From Pavlovales sp. CCMP2436 (Eukaryota; Haptophyta; Pavlovophyceae; Pavlovales), in assembly GCA_026770615.1 (NCBI GenBank), contig MU631518.1:15577-31327 (forward strand): DNA of 15,751 nucleotides, read 5' to 3'. Positions 6,857 through 14,833 of the stretch are shown piece by piece. Numbering within the stretch: the first letter of the stretch is position 1; every line of letters starts with the position of its first letter. The position numbers and the translations under genes are program-made. The notes beneath the pieces were generated by a model. That model ran no database searches. It was not told the origin of the DNA and saw nothing but the letters and a program-made list of their open reading frames with translations.

Positions 6857-7553
6857 ATTTGGCTACGCATAGGGTCCCCCCTGCGCATAGGGTGCCCTCT
6901 TCTACGTGAACATGTGGCTGCAGTCTGTTCGAACCGTACTCAGTACTAGTACTGTACCGCCGTGTCCCAGCTCCTCCCTTGGTCCAGCTCTGCGACAGTC
7001 CCTCCCCTCGGAGATCCGAGCTGCTAAGAGGCGCGCATTAGCGCCTTTGCTACACCGATGTTTAGTACTGCATATCTGAAGATCCGGCGCTGCCCCCGCC
7101 GCGAGGGGGAACGGGCGAGCGCAATGAGCGCATGGACACCGTGCTTGCCGCAGCAGCTCATCTCGCCGTGCGTAGCTCGCCCTTAGCCCCTGCGCAGCCC
7201 CCTCCTTGCGCAGCCCCGCCCTTGCGCAGCCCCGCCCTTGCGCATCATTTTAAAGAAGCAAATAAGAAGTAAATAAGTAAAAGCTCCTCAAAGGGATAAC
7301 TACTTTGTGCGGAGCCGCTTACGTCCAGTTTGATCGTCTCGCCCATCACGTACCCGCCGGAAGTCCGCTCTCTTCCGAGTCCGGCCCGCCGCTCGAGTCC
7401 GCGACCAGTTCAAGAAAGCCAAAAACAAATGCATGAGAGAACGATTCTCTCTGAAGCTGGCGTTCGCTCGGGGCTGAGCTCGTCGGCAGCTGGTGGCTCG
7501 GCAGCGCGACTGGTGAGTCGCTAGACGGTCCGCCGACGACTCGAACCTGGGCG
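6857..7553. other. Intergenic region and presumed promoter of the CHCH gene
   Basis: About 700 bases without a supported gene. It holds a 14-bp perfect palindrome CAGTACTAGTACTG (6941-6954), a 16-bp tandem repeat (7189-7246), a short AT-rich patch (7247-7285), and then GC-rich sequence likely to be the 5' UTR. No clear TATA box is seen. GTGAGT at 7514-7519 looks like a donor, so a 5' UTR intron cannot be excluded. Confidence 0.4.
7189..7246 (+). repeat. 16-bp GC-rich tandem repeat, about 3.5 copies
   Basis: Units of CTTGCGCAGCCCCGCC, with starts at 7205, 7221 and 7237 and a diverged unit before them. It lies about 310 bases upstream of the CHCH start codon. It could bind a factor repeatedly or be a simple minisatellite. 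Confidence 0.85.
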
Positions 7554-7906
7554 ATGGCACGGGTCGAGTGGATCCCGCTCAACGGCGAGGTGCGTGGCGT
7601 CCGCGTGACCGGCTCGGTCGCGCAGCAGCTCGAGGAGCACGAGGACAGGCGCCCGTGCGGGGGCTTGCTCGACATGTACGTGGCGTGCGTCCAGGAGTAT
7701 AATATCGAGGTGTGCGATGACGAGAAGTTCCTCTATCGCAAGTGCATGCGCAACTTTCTACAGCGGTGCGTGCTCCCATGCCCCCCCCCCATGCCGCGCG
7801 CACGTGCGCATGACTTGCGCTCACGATGGCGCCGCCTGGCCTGTGATTCGACAGGGTGAAGGGCAACGCTGGACCGGGGCAAGGCGGTGGCGGTGACCGG
7901 CCGTGA
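7554..7906 (+). CDS. Twin CX9C (CHCH-domain) protein, mitochondrial intermembrane-space type, two exons
   Basis: Coding is 7554-7765 joined to 7855-7906, giving 87 residues. The ATG is the first in frame after a TGA at 7452-7454 and sits in a good Kozak context. Cys35, Cys45, Cys54 and Cys64 form CX9C-X8-CX9C, the twin CX9C pattern that folds into a disulfide-linked helical hairpin. Family members are normally imported through the Mia40/Erv1 relay into the intermembrane space and serve in respiratory-complex assembly, cristae organisation or as small subunits. There is no N-terminal presequence, as expected. The 89-nt intron (7766-7854) has a GTGCGT donor and CAG acceptor. Splicing turns a Cys/Pro/Arg-rich read-through into the tail VKGNAGPGQGGGGDRP. 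Domain type is clear. The subfamily (COX19-like, MICOS or other) is not decided, hence no symbol. The exact 3' exon is inferred from splice signals. Confidence 0.75.
7766..7854 (+). other. Intron of the CHCH gene
   Basis: 89 nt, beginning GTGCGTGC with a C homopolymer inside and ending GATTCGACAG. It contains no in-frame continuation of the domain. Splicing keeps the phase (CG|G Arg codon). Confidence 0.65.
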
Positions 7907-8690
7907 GCTCCGCGGGTGCTTCCCAGCGTCTGCCGCACGCTTGCGAGGGGGGCGCGGCATTCACGAGACGCGTGCTAATTGTTACTTCGCCTCTTCCGCC
8001 GAGCGTCGGGATCGAGAGCTCCTCGTAACTGCGCAGCCCAAGGAACAGTTCGCAGCTGAAAATGTGACATGCTCGGCGACCGTTGTTGCGCTCTGCTGCT
8101 CGGGCGGCGGTGGCGTGCGTCGCTCTCAGGGGCCTCTCGCAGTGGCCGCGCGCCAACTCCGCCGCCAACTAGGGCGACGCGCGAGCGTAGCGCTCCGGCG
8201 ATGGGCACCACACGAGGCATGGCTTGCGGCGGATCAGCAGGGCAAATCAGTTCGCACGCTCTGCATTTGTGTTGGTTTGGTCCGGGGGCGCGCCCAGGGG
8301 CTCGGTTAGGCTAGGCAGCTGAGCGGCGGAACGTGGTCTTCTTTTTTGATGTTCCTCTCAATTGTTACGCGCTCGGCCGCCTTGCTCTTCGAAGGCTGCT
8401 GGCGAGTTGCTGCGTGACGAAAATCTCAATTTCCGCATGCTGCATTGGCCGAGGCGCCCACCAGCACCGCACGGCCGCACCTGGAAGTGGCGAGCAGTGT
8501 GGTCGCACAGGCCGACCTGCAGGCGCTGGCAGCAGCGCGAGCGGGTGGCTGGCTCGCCATCCGGCGAGCCGCGAGCCGGCGGCTCGGAGTGCGTCGGACA
8601 CGGACTGATCCCGGAGTGTCCACCAGAGCCGTGCGTGTGCGGAGTGGGCGCACACGCGGCACAGTCGCTGTGCTTCTAAGATAGGCTAAA
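7907..8690. other. GC-rich region without a supported gene
   Basis: Several overlapping frames are open on both strands because GC-rich DNA contains few stop codons. None has a convincing start, a recognised motif or splice signals linking it to a neighbour. The best candidate, 8445-8684 plus, starts at a TTG and reads as an Ala/Arg-rich peptide. The region may hold the 3' UTR of the CHCH gene and an unrecognised exon. Confidence 0.4.
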
Positions 8691-8884
8691 ATTCATGTTT
8701 TTCTATCAAAGTTCGAGGTTGAGGGGGGGGGTTCTGGTTTGGTGGGGCCGGCTCGGGCTCGGAAGCGTCTGTCACACAGGTAAATATAGCCTTAATTGGG
8801 CCTCTTTTCCCTACATGTAGTTCAAAGAAAGGCCAACTTTTTTTTTAGGCGCCTCCAAGCGGGGCGCCTGCGGCGGGCGGCATA
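8691..8884. other. Spacer with a G homopolymer
   Basis: About 190 bases leading to MITE copy 2, with a nine-G run near 8720 and an eight- to nine-T run near 8840. No gene or repeat is recognised. Confidence 0.4.
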
Positions 8885-9051
8885 CAGGGGATCGCGGGCA
8901 ATAAGAACGGCGCTTTTTGAGGCTGAGGCTGCGTTTCTTAGCAAATTACATGCAAACAATTGTTAAATTTTGGTTAAAATTATTATTGAAGGGCAAAAAA
9001 ACGAAGCTCAGTTTCTTAACACGACGGTTTCTTATTGCCCACGATCCCCTG
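8885..9051. mobile_element. 167-bp MITE with CAGGGG terminal inverted repeats, copy 2
   Basis: Same 23-bp ends as copy 1 (one mismatch between left and right), flanked by TA at 8883-8884 and 9052-9053, in the same orientation. The outer 50-60 bases match copy 1 closely, while the centre has diverged and lost one TTACATAC block. It lies about 6 kb from copy 1, which confirms a dispersed, once-mobile family. Confidence 0.88.
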
Positions 9052-9053
9052 TA

Positions 9054-9790
9054 GGTTTGGTTAGTTATATTCATATATAGGTTTTGAAAAACGAAATTGA
9101 ATGGAATCTTAGAAGCATTGGACTCGCTGCAATAGGTTGTACCCGCTGGCTCGTCCATTTCGGCCGGTTCTAAATTATATTAGTATTATGCATATGCGGC
9201 CTATTCGTGCGCAGGCCTCGCTAGGGCGGGCTTCTAATAATAAAAAATACCTTGATTTTGAAAAACGGCTTTATTTATTTCTCTAAAACTAACTAACTAC
9301 AAGTAGTTAATTCTCTAGAAGCCTAGTTCTATTAAGAGTTAATATCTATTAAGAGTTAATAGACGATTTTAGACAGTTCTGTGGGCGACTTAAGGCGGTT
9401 TTTACGAGTGCGGTACCTCCGTCCCCGTCCCCACTTCCGGCCTCCAAATGTCCAAATTTTCTCTAGACCTTTCAGATCTCGCGAGCTCTTTGTCGATAAC
9501 AAATAGGAACTAACTTGTGTGATGCGACTATTTTCTGTTCGGATTAAGCAATCCGAATCTAGATATTTACATACTCAACGGCCAAAGCCGCGCGAAAGCC
9601 AAAGCCACCGGCAACGCTATCGCTGGGAGCCGGACACAGAAGTCCGGCAATTCCAATCTAAGTCTAACCACTCCATAGCAAGTAATTTATTCCGCTCGTT
9701 CGACCTTCATCGACGTCGGTTCATAACGACGTATCCCTTGAAGGGAGTCTGGAAGACTGGATGTAAACAATTAATCATATGTAATTGGGC
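9054..9790. other. AT-rich intergenic stretch with small repeats and hairpins
   Basis: No supported gene. It contains a perfect 17-bp direct duplication of TCTATTAAGAGTTAATA (about 9327-9360). A perfect hairpin with 8-bp stem and AAGC loop lies at 9538-9557 (TTCGGATT / AATCCGAA), and a 6-bp stem CCGGAC/GTCCGG near 9632-9650. A 178-codon frame from 9519 overlaps these and repeat copy C, and is judged non-coding. Confidence 0.5.
9538..9557. repeat. Perfect hairpin, 8-bp stem with 4-nt loop
   Basis: TTCGGATT AAGC AATCCGAA. It is followed by TCTAGATATTTACA, which recurs inverted near 9792-9806 next to R2 copy C, so both may belong to one foldback arrangement. Confidence 0.7.
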
Positions 9791-9792
9791 AG

Positions 9793-9900
9793 TGTGTAAA
9801 TATCTAGAAGCAGGTCTGTCCCCTGGCAGGTCTCCACCGGACCCGAGCGTTGAGAAAAATTCGGATCAAGGGACCTTTGTAGAGCACACGGATACGGACT
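9793..9900 (-). repeat. Dispersed repeat family R2, copy C (inverted)
   Basis: On the minus strand it reads GTGTGCTCTACAAAGGTCCC, TTGATCCGA, CAACGCTCGGGTCCGGTGGA and CTTCTAGATATTTACAC. It is the close counterpart of copy B. It ends about 60 bases before the start codon of the coiled-coil gene, so it probably contributes to that gene's 5' UTR or promoter. Confidence 0.75.
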
Positions 9901-9923
9901 CCACCGGGTCCGGTGGAGACCTG
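9827..9923. repeat. 19-bp perfect inverted repeat
   Basis: CAGGTCTCCACCGGACCCG at 9827-9845 and its complement at 9905-9923, separated by 59 bases. The left arm belongs to R2 copy C. The right arm is an extra inverted piece of the same family, so the structure arises from an inverted partial duplication just upstream of the coiled-coil gene. Confidence 0.85.
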
Positions 9924-9964
9924 TCAGGCACTGAGGACATGATCTCGCATTTAAATTCAAATCC

Positions 9965-12964
9965 ATGGCAGATCAACCCAGTCGGGCGGACCTCACGTGG
10001 CATCCGGCGCACGCGAGCGCTTGTGCCACCTCCTCGACTCTTTGCGACACGCTGATAGAGCTTGAGGCGTCGCTTGAGCAGGCGGTCGCGGAGGCTGTCT
10101 CGGTGCTCACGCCAAAGGCTGAAGCGCGTGCCACTGCGGGAGCTGGATCTAGGGGCGCGCAGGAGGCGTTCTGGCGCGGCCGCGAGATCGACGCAGCGCA
10201 CCGTGCGATCAACACGGGCGCGCGTCCGCGCTTTGTGGCCGCTGTCCCGCCTGCCGAGCGCTCGTGGTTGCCCGCCGGCTGCGGCGGCAGCTCAGGCCTT
10301 GAGAAGAGCGCAACGGCGGCCGAGCGCCTCCGCCTCGTTACGAGCGCTGCCACGCGTGCGCGCTCGCGATCAGCGCACTTTGGCCGTGAGCCCCGCTCGC
10401 GCTCGAGCACGCCTACGCCTACGCCAACGTGCAAGGCTCGGCGCGGACCGGCTGGGCTGCCGGGCCGCGATATGGTGCAGGGGTCGCTGCGGTGCGAAAC
10501 CGGCCGGGCGAGTTCAAGTCGCTCACGCTCGCCGTCGACGTCACGATCCGTCTCTCCGAGCGGCCGTGGCACCTCGCGCAGCCGGCGCGGCCGCTCGCCG
10601 ACTCGCCACGCCGCCTCACGCGCTTCGGGCGAGCCAAAATTTGCGTCGCGCCAGCGCTCGCCCACGTCTCGCCGTTCGCGCTCGGCAAGCCCGCACGCTG
10701 CGCACAGGCAAGGCTCGAGCGTGGGCGCGAGCTGGCTGCGCGCCGAGCTCGCTGCCGCGACGCCGACGGCCGCCGCCGCGTCGCACCGCGTCGCGCGGCT
10801 GCGCGCGGGCGTCGCGGCGTACCAGGCCGGCCTCGCGGAGAACGCCGAGCTCGCGCGCGAGGCGCGCCGCTCGCTGCGCGAGCGTGAGCGCGCCGCGGCC
10901 GCCGCGATCGCCGCGGCACTTGGCGCAGTGGCGGGCACGCACGAGCGATCGATTGCAGCGCATATCGACAGAGTGAAGGCGCTCCAAGACTCTGCCAACG
11001 CCCTCGACGCGCGTCTCGCGAGCGGCGGCGTGCTCGGCACGGCTGAGGCGGACGCGCTGGCCGCCGCGACTGAGCGGCTGCTCGCGTGCGCGCCGCCGCC
11101 GCCGCCGAGCGCGATGCTCGACCTGGTCGGTGCGCTTGCTGCGGCTGGCCTACTCTCGCGCACGCTCGTTGACGCCGCCGCCGACGCCGCCGCCGACGCC
11201 GCCGCGGCCACGATCCCGCACCCGCAGCGGCGGACCAGCGGCGGCGGCGGCGGCCTCGGCCCCGGCGTGGCTCACGGCGCGCCCGCAGCACGCGAGGCGC
11301 GGGCCGAGGCGCGCGCGACGGCGACAGCGCTGAGCGCCGAGCTGGCCAACGCGGACTCGTCGCTGGTGCGGCTCGAGCGCGTGCGCGCAGCCTCAGCGGC
11401 GCAGGCGGCCGCCACCGTCGACGCGCTCGCCGCCGACGCGCGATCGATCGTCAGGGAGGTGGCGCGCGCGCTCGAGTCGGTTGGCGGCGTGAAGGCCCAG
11501 CGAGGGCGGCGGCCCGGCGAGCGCGGTGGCGCAGCGAGCGCGCGAAGCCGCAGCCGCTCCGCCAGCCCAGCGGGCCGCCACCGCGTCGGCGAGCTCGGTG
11601 GCGACGCGGCAGAGCGCGCGGCGCAGGATGCCTTCGCCGACGCGCGCGGCGCGCTCCCACCCGCGCTGCGGGCCGCCGCCGACCGCGCGCGTGGCGCGCT
11701 CGGCGAGCTGCGCGCGGCTCACCTCTCGCACGCGCGCCAGCTCGCCAGCGCCCGCGATGGCTACAGGAGGGCCCTCGCCGCCGCGCGCACGGACCACTCG
11801 CGCGCGCTCTCCGACGCGAAAGAGGCGGCGCGGGGCGCTGCGTCCCACGCGAGCTCCAGCGGCGCGCGCGCCGAGGTGTCGCGGCGCGAAGCTGCCGACG
11901 CGCGCGCCGCGCAGCTTGCGGCGAGGGAGGAGGCGAGTGCCGCGCGCAAGGCCGCCGCCGACGCGGCCCGCGAGGCCAAGGCGGCGCGCGCCGCGCTCGC
12001 CGACGAGCGGGCGCGCGCCAACGTTGAAGGCCGCGCGCGCGCCACCGAAGCTGCGCGCGCGCGTGCAGCCGCCGAGCGGGCGCGTGCCGACGGCGAGGCG
12101 GCGCTCGAGCGCGCGCGCGCCGAACACGCGCGCGACGCCGCTGCGCTCGAGCGCGCGGCCACAGAGCAGCATGCACGCGCCCAGGCGGCGGTGGCTGAGG
12201 GCGCGGATGCGGTTGCGGCGGCGAGCGCGCGCGCGCAGGCGGCGGCGGACGAGGCGGGCGAGCTGCGGCGCACTGGTTTCCGCGAGCCCGGGCCAGCGGG
12301 TGGTGCGACTGGCTGGTCGGCTGCGCTGGGGCTCGCGCCGGGTGTGGCGGAAGCGGCGGACGGCAGCGCGCCCATGGGTGGGGAGGGCGAGGGGGTGGGG
12401 CGCGGCGGCTCGGCGCTTGCAGCCAAGCTGGCGGAGCGGCACGTTGAGGTGCTGGCAGGCGTGCGCGCGCAATTTGAGGGCGAGCTTGCGCGGCAGCGCA
12501 CGCGGCTGGTGCAGCTCCAGTCCGAGCTCGAGCGGAAGGGCGTGGCGGAGGCCAGGGCGAGGCTACCGTCCAGCTCTCCTGCAGTCGGGATCAGCCCTGC
12601 GCGCAGCTCTAGGGTGGGCGGCGCCAGCGTGGCCGCGCGCGACTTTGTTCCGCTCGTGCACGCGGAGCGCGAGTCAGGCGCGAGGCCGGTGGGTCAGCGC
12701 GCCGCCAACTCGGGTGTCAACTCGGCCGCGGGGCCCACTGCGGCTGGCGGCCGGCTCGGTCCAGCCTCCGCGCGCGACCTGAAGGCCCTCGCCGAGGAGG
12801 GCTTCGAGCTCGCGGCTAGGCTGGCCAGCGAGGCGATGGCCGCGAGCAGCGCGCGCCAGGAGCGCGGGCAGCCGCCAATCGGGCCTGCCGGCGCACGGGC
12901 CTACTCCAATCGGCTCGACGCATACCTGCACGGCGAGACCTCAGCCTCGAGCTGGCAACAGTGA
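9965..12964 (+). CDS. Large Ala/Arg-rich coiled-coil protein with SR-rich tracts, 999 aa, unidentified
   Basis: A single exon from an ATG in strong Kozak context (ATCCATGGC) to TGA at 12962. Residues 1-130 are mixed, with a TLIELEASLEQAVAEAV helix. About 130-245 are rich in Ser-Arg and Ser-Pro pairs (SRSRSPSTSRSVSPSGR, RSPTSRRSRSASP), typical substrates of SR or proline-directed kinases. A second short SR patch lies near 527. About 255-345, 440-505, 560-775 and 820-865 are long Ala/Glu/Arg helices with heptad-like spacing, predicted coiled coils. Short Pro and Gly runs separate them. There is no signal peptide or membrane segment. Third codon positions are nearly all G/C. The architecture suits a cytoskeletal, centrosomal/basal-body or nuclear scaffold protein, but that is inference and no family is recognised. 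Long frames on the opposite strand are composition artefacts. Confidence 0.75.
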   Translation: MADQPSRADLTWHPAHASACATSSTLCDTLIELEASLEQAVAEAVSVLTPKAEARATAGAGSRGAQEAFWRGREIDAAHRAINTGARPRFVAAVPPAERSWLPAGCGGSSGLEKSATAAERLRLVTSAATRARSRSAHFGREPRSRSSTPTPTPTCKARRGPAGLPGRDMVQGSLRCETGRASSSRSRSPSTSRSVSPSGRGTSRSRRGRSPTRHAASRASGEPKFASRQRSPTSRRSRSASPHAAHRQGSSVGASWLRAELAAATPTAAAASHRVARLRAGVAAYQAGLAENAELAREARRSLRERERAAAAAIAAALGAVAGTHERSIAAHIDRVKALQDSANALDARLASGGVLGTAEADALAAATERLLACAPPPPPSAMLDLVGALAAAGLLSRTLVDAAADAAADAAAATIPHPQRRTSGGGGGLGPGVAHGAPAAREARAEARATATALSAELANADSSLVRLERVRAASAAQAAATVDALAADARSIVREVARALESVGGVKAQRGRRPGERGGAASARSRSRSASPAGRHRVGELGGDAAERAAQDAFADARGALPPALRAAADRARGALGELRAAHLSHARQLASARDGYRRALAAARTDHSRALSDAKEAARGAASHASSSGARAEVSRREAADARAAQLAAREEASAARKAAADAAREAKAARAALADERARANVEGRARATEAARARAAAERARADGEAALERARAEHARDAAALERAATEQHARAQAAVAEGADAVAAASARAQAAADEAGELRRTGFREPGPAGGATGWSAALGLAPGVAEAADGSAPMGGEGEGVGRGGSALAAKLAERHVEVLAGVRAQFEGELARQRTRLVQLQSELERKGVAEARARLPSSSPAVGISPARSSRVGGASVAARDFVPLVHAERESGARPVGQRAANSGVNSAAGPTAAGGRLGPASARDLKALAEEGFELAARLASEAMAASSARQERGQPPIGPAGARAYSNRLDAYLHGETSASSWQQ

Positions 12965-13650
12965 TGTCACCTCCGAGGCTCCGACGGCTTCATTGCAGTG
13001 GGTGTCTATCTACCGCTCAGTAGTCAGTTGATTCCAAAGTTGATGGAAGTCAATGCGCGTAGTTACTAAAGATTGAGGGGTACTTCATGAGTCATCACAG
13101 ATTATATATTACTGATAAGGATTCAAGCTGGCGTCTGGCTGTTCTGCAATTGCATGTTGTGCTGCCTGCTGGTCTGATAGATATATATCCGGTAGTTACA
13201 GTATAAATATATATATTGCTGATGGATATACAACTTCCAGAACAGTCAGACGCCAGCTTAAATATCTTCATTAGTATATGAGCTAAAGTGATATGGGAGA
13301 GATGCGACCCCCGTTGATGCACCTGTGATGCACGGTCCCCGACTTGGGGTCAAGGTATATGTAATAATTTTAGAATGACGTGCGCAACCGCAGCTCGCCT
13401 TGCCGGCCCTCTTCTTCAACTCGAGGGCGGCTAGGTTTGGGCGCGCGCGCATCCTTTGTGTGTGTGTGTGTGTTCGTGTTCGTGTTCAATCGAATCGATC
13501 GATTGGAACGGGTGTTAGTTGGAGAAACACAAATTAAAAAAAATGCGCGGGCGGCAGCCGACCCGGCAGCCGACCGGCCGACACCAGCTGCTTGGCTCTC
13601 TCTCCCTGCTGGCGCCGGACCTGTCCCCAGCCGAGGGAGAGGCGAGTGCC
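12965..13650. other. Intergenic region with foldback element and microsatellites
   Basis: Between the coiled-coil gene stop and the next start. Contents are the foldback element (13125-13259), a (GC)n run at 13441-13451, a (TG)n microsatellite at about 13457-13472 followed by TTCGTG repeats, and the palindrome ATCGATCGAT near 13494-13504. Sequence after 13543 may be the 5' UTR or an N-terminal extension of the next gene. Confidence 0.45.
13125..13259. mobile_element. 135-bp foldback/MITE-like element with 22-bp inverted ends
   Basis: The left arm 13125-13146 begins AAGCTGGCGTCTGGCTGTTC. The right arm 13238-13259 is its inverted complement with one mismatch. The AT-rich centre includes (TA)n stretches. 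No clear target-site duplication is visible and no second copy exists in the window, so mobility is inferred from structure only. Confidence 0.6.
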
Positions 13651-14448
13651 ATGGGCGACTCCGACGCAGACGCTGACAAAGGTGACACTCCCTATGGTTC
13701 CTTCGCGCAGAAGAAAGCGGGGATGGCTGAGACGAAACGCGCAGCCCGCGAGCTCGCCGTGACCGAGCCCGCCGGGCCCGAGCCCGCAGTGCCCAAACCC
13801 GCCGAGATGATGCGCGTGCTTGTCTACAAGCGGACGCACACCGGTGATCCCAATGCGGAAGGGTGCTTCGGGGCTAACGACTGCATGGGCGCACAGCGCG
13901 CCCGCGAGTTTGATGCCGTCGTCGGGGTCGGTGGCATCGGTCAGGATGCCGTGTCGTTCGGCATCGACAGGAAGATCAACTGGATCGGCATCGGCCCACG
14001 CAAGTATTCATCGTCTACCAAGCGCGGGCCCGAGGTGCTGTTTGATCAATTCCTCGATTATGGCACCAAAGGCCCAGACTTCAGCGCTAAGGCTCCGCAG
14101 CTCGCAGTGCGGATGTACAACAACAACGTTCGAAGCATCTTCAACGGCAGAGGCATGAGCGACGCCGAGAAGGCGGAAGTCGCCGGCATCGTGCGGCTGG
14201 CCGACAAGGCGCTACCTTCGCCAGTTTGCGCGCCTCGGTGCCCCGCCGTTCGCCCGATGCGGCGAGTGATGGCCGCCGCGCGGTTGTCGCAGGCTCCGCC
14301 CGCCCGTGCAGCCCCCGCCGCCCTTGCAGCCCCCGCCGCCCCCGCCGCCCTTGCAGCCCCGCTGCGGTTGCCGCTAGCCAAAGGTGACGAATTTGCCGGC
14401 AGCTTGCAGCCCCCGCCACCCTTGCAGCCCCGCCGCGGTTGCCGCTAG
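13651..14448 (+). CDS. Protein with a compact bacterial-like domain (VYKRTHTGDP...DCMG...NWIGIGP), 265 aa
   Basis: The ATG at 13651 has an excellent Kozak context (GTGCCATGGG). An in-frame ATG at 13543 would add 36 residues, a basic, Leu-containing leader that could be a targeting peptide. Residues 1-53 are acidic then Ala/Pro/Glu-rich linker. Residues about 54-190 form one globular-looking unit: MRVLVYKRTHTGDP, then FGANDCMGAQR, FDAVVGVGGIG, KINWIGIGPRK and FDQFLDYG, ending in an acidic/basic helix (DAEKAEVAGIVRLAD). The Gly-rich turns and invariant-looking His/Asp/Cys residues suggest an enzyme-like or nucleotide-binding fold. I recall similar motif strings in small uncharacterised bacterial proteins but cannot name a family. 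Residues 191-265 are Ala/Pro low complexity running into the 72-bp repeat, so the true C-terminus or a splice there is uncertain. Confidence 0.62.
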   Translation: MGDSDADADKGDTPYGSFAQKKAGMAETKRAARELAVTEPAGPEPAVPKPAEMMRVLVYKRTHTGDPNAEGCFGANDCMGAQRAREFDAVVGVGGIGQDAVSFGIDRKINWIGIGPRKYSSSTKRGPEVLFDQFLDYGTKGPDFSAKAPQLAVRMYNNNVRSIFNGRGMSDAEKAEVAGIVRLADKALPSPVCAPRCPAVRPMRRVMAAARLSQAPPARAAPAALAAPAAPAALAAPLRLPLAKGDEFAGSLQPPPPLQPRRGCR

Positions 14449-14545
14449 CAAAAAGGTGACGAATTTGCCGGCAGCTTGCAGCCCACGCCGCCCTTGCAGC
14501 CCCGCCGCGGTTGCCGCTAGCAAAAAGGTGAAGAATTTGCCGGCA
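14355..14545 (+). repeat. 72-bp tandem repeat, about 2.5 copies
   Basis: The landmark GGTGACGAATTTGCCGGCAG starts at 14383 and 14455 and recurs in diverged form (GGTGAAGAATTTGCC) at 14527, exactly 72 bases apart. The shared GTTGCCGCTAGC precedes each. The first unit lacks one base (CTAGCCAAAGG against CTAGCAAAAAGG), so frames before and after it differ. Upstream, 14310-14358 holds GCAGCCCCCGCCGCCCTT minisatellite units related to part of the 72-mer. Confidence 0.9.
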
Positions 14546-14596
14546 ATCGACGTGGGTACGACATCCGAAGTGACCATGGGCTTGGAATTGCCCTGA
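14384..14596 (+). other. Alternative reading frame across the 72-bp repeat
   Basis: This frame stays open through the repeats as VTNLPAACSP...AAVAASKK units and ends NLPAIDVGTTSEVTMGLELP at a TGA. It could be the true C-terminus of the preceding gene reached by splicing (AAAG before GTGACG is only a weak donor) or before a one-base indel. The minus strand is also open here (14374-14664, with a Lys-rich start), so strand and coding status are unresolved. Confidence 0.2.
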
Positions 14597-14825
14597 GGCT
14601 TCTTCGGAATCTTCGGCTTCGTAATGGCCTTGGTTAACTTGGCGCGCTCCATGGCTGAGAGCATTTCTCTTTGCTTGTCTGGGACCCTACGTTCATACTA
14701 AATCCGCGCCGCCAAATTCACGTGCAATGACGTGTGCGAATTTGAGATGCAGTACCTGTAATAATTGATTGCCAGTGTCGAACAGTCGGCTGTATATGCA
14801 GTATGTTTTGGTATGACTTAGGGCA
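14597..14825. other. Spacer without a recognised feature
   Basis: Moderate GC declining to AT-rich. It may hold the 3' UTR of the preceding gene. No clear polyadenylation signal is visible. Confidence 0.35.
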
Positions 14826-14833
14826 CCAGAACA

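Noticed and set aside
7346..7675. Minus-strand frame opposite the CHCH gene
   Set aside because: Composition shadow. The twin CX9C pattern and phase-preserving intron fix the plus strand as coding.
8445..8684. Small Ala/Arg-rich gene
   Set aside because: It has no ATG start in frame, and several overlapping frames on both strands are equally open. No motif supports it.
9519..10055. 178-codon plus-strand frame overlapping the coiled-coil start
   Set aside because: It runs through a hairpin, R2 copy C and the 19-bp inverted repeat, and overlaps the N-terminus of the better-supported gene in another frame.
9973..11211. Long minus-strand open frames opposite the coiled-coil gene (412, 359 and 290 codons)
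   Set aside because: The region is extremely GC-rich, so stop codons are scarce on both strands. The plus frame has the longest uninterrupted run, a strong start context and sensible heptad and SR patterns, while the antisense products are Arg/Ala/Ser monotony.
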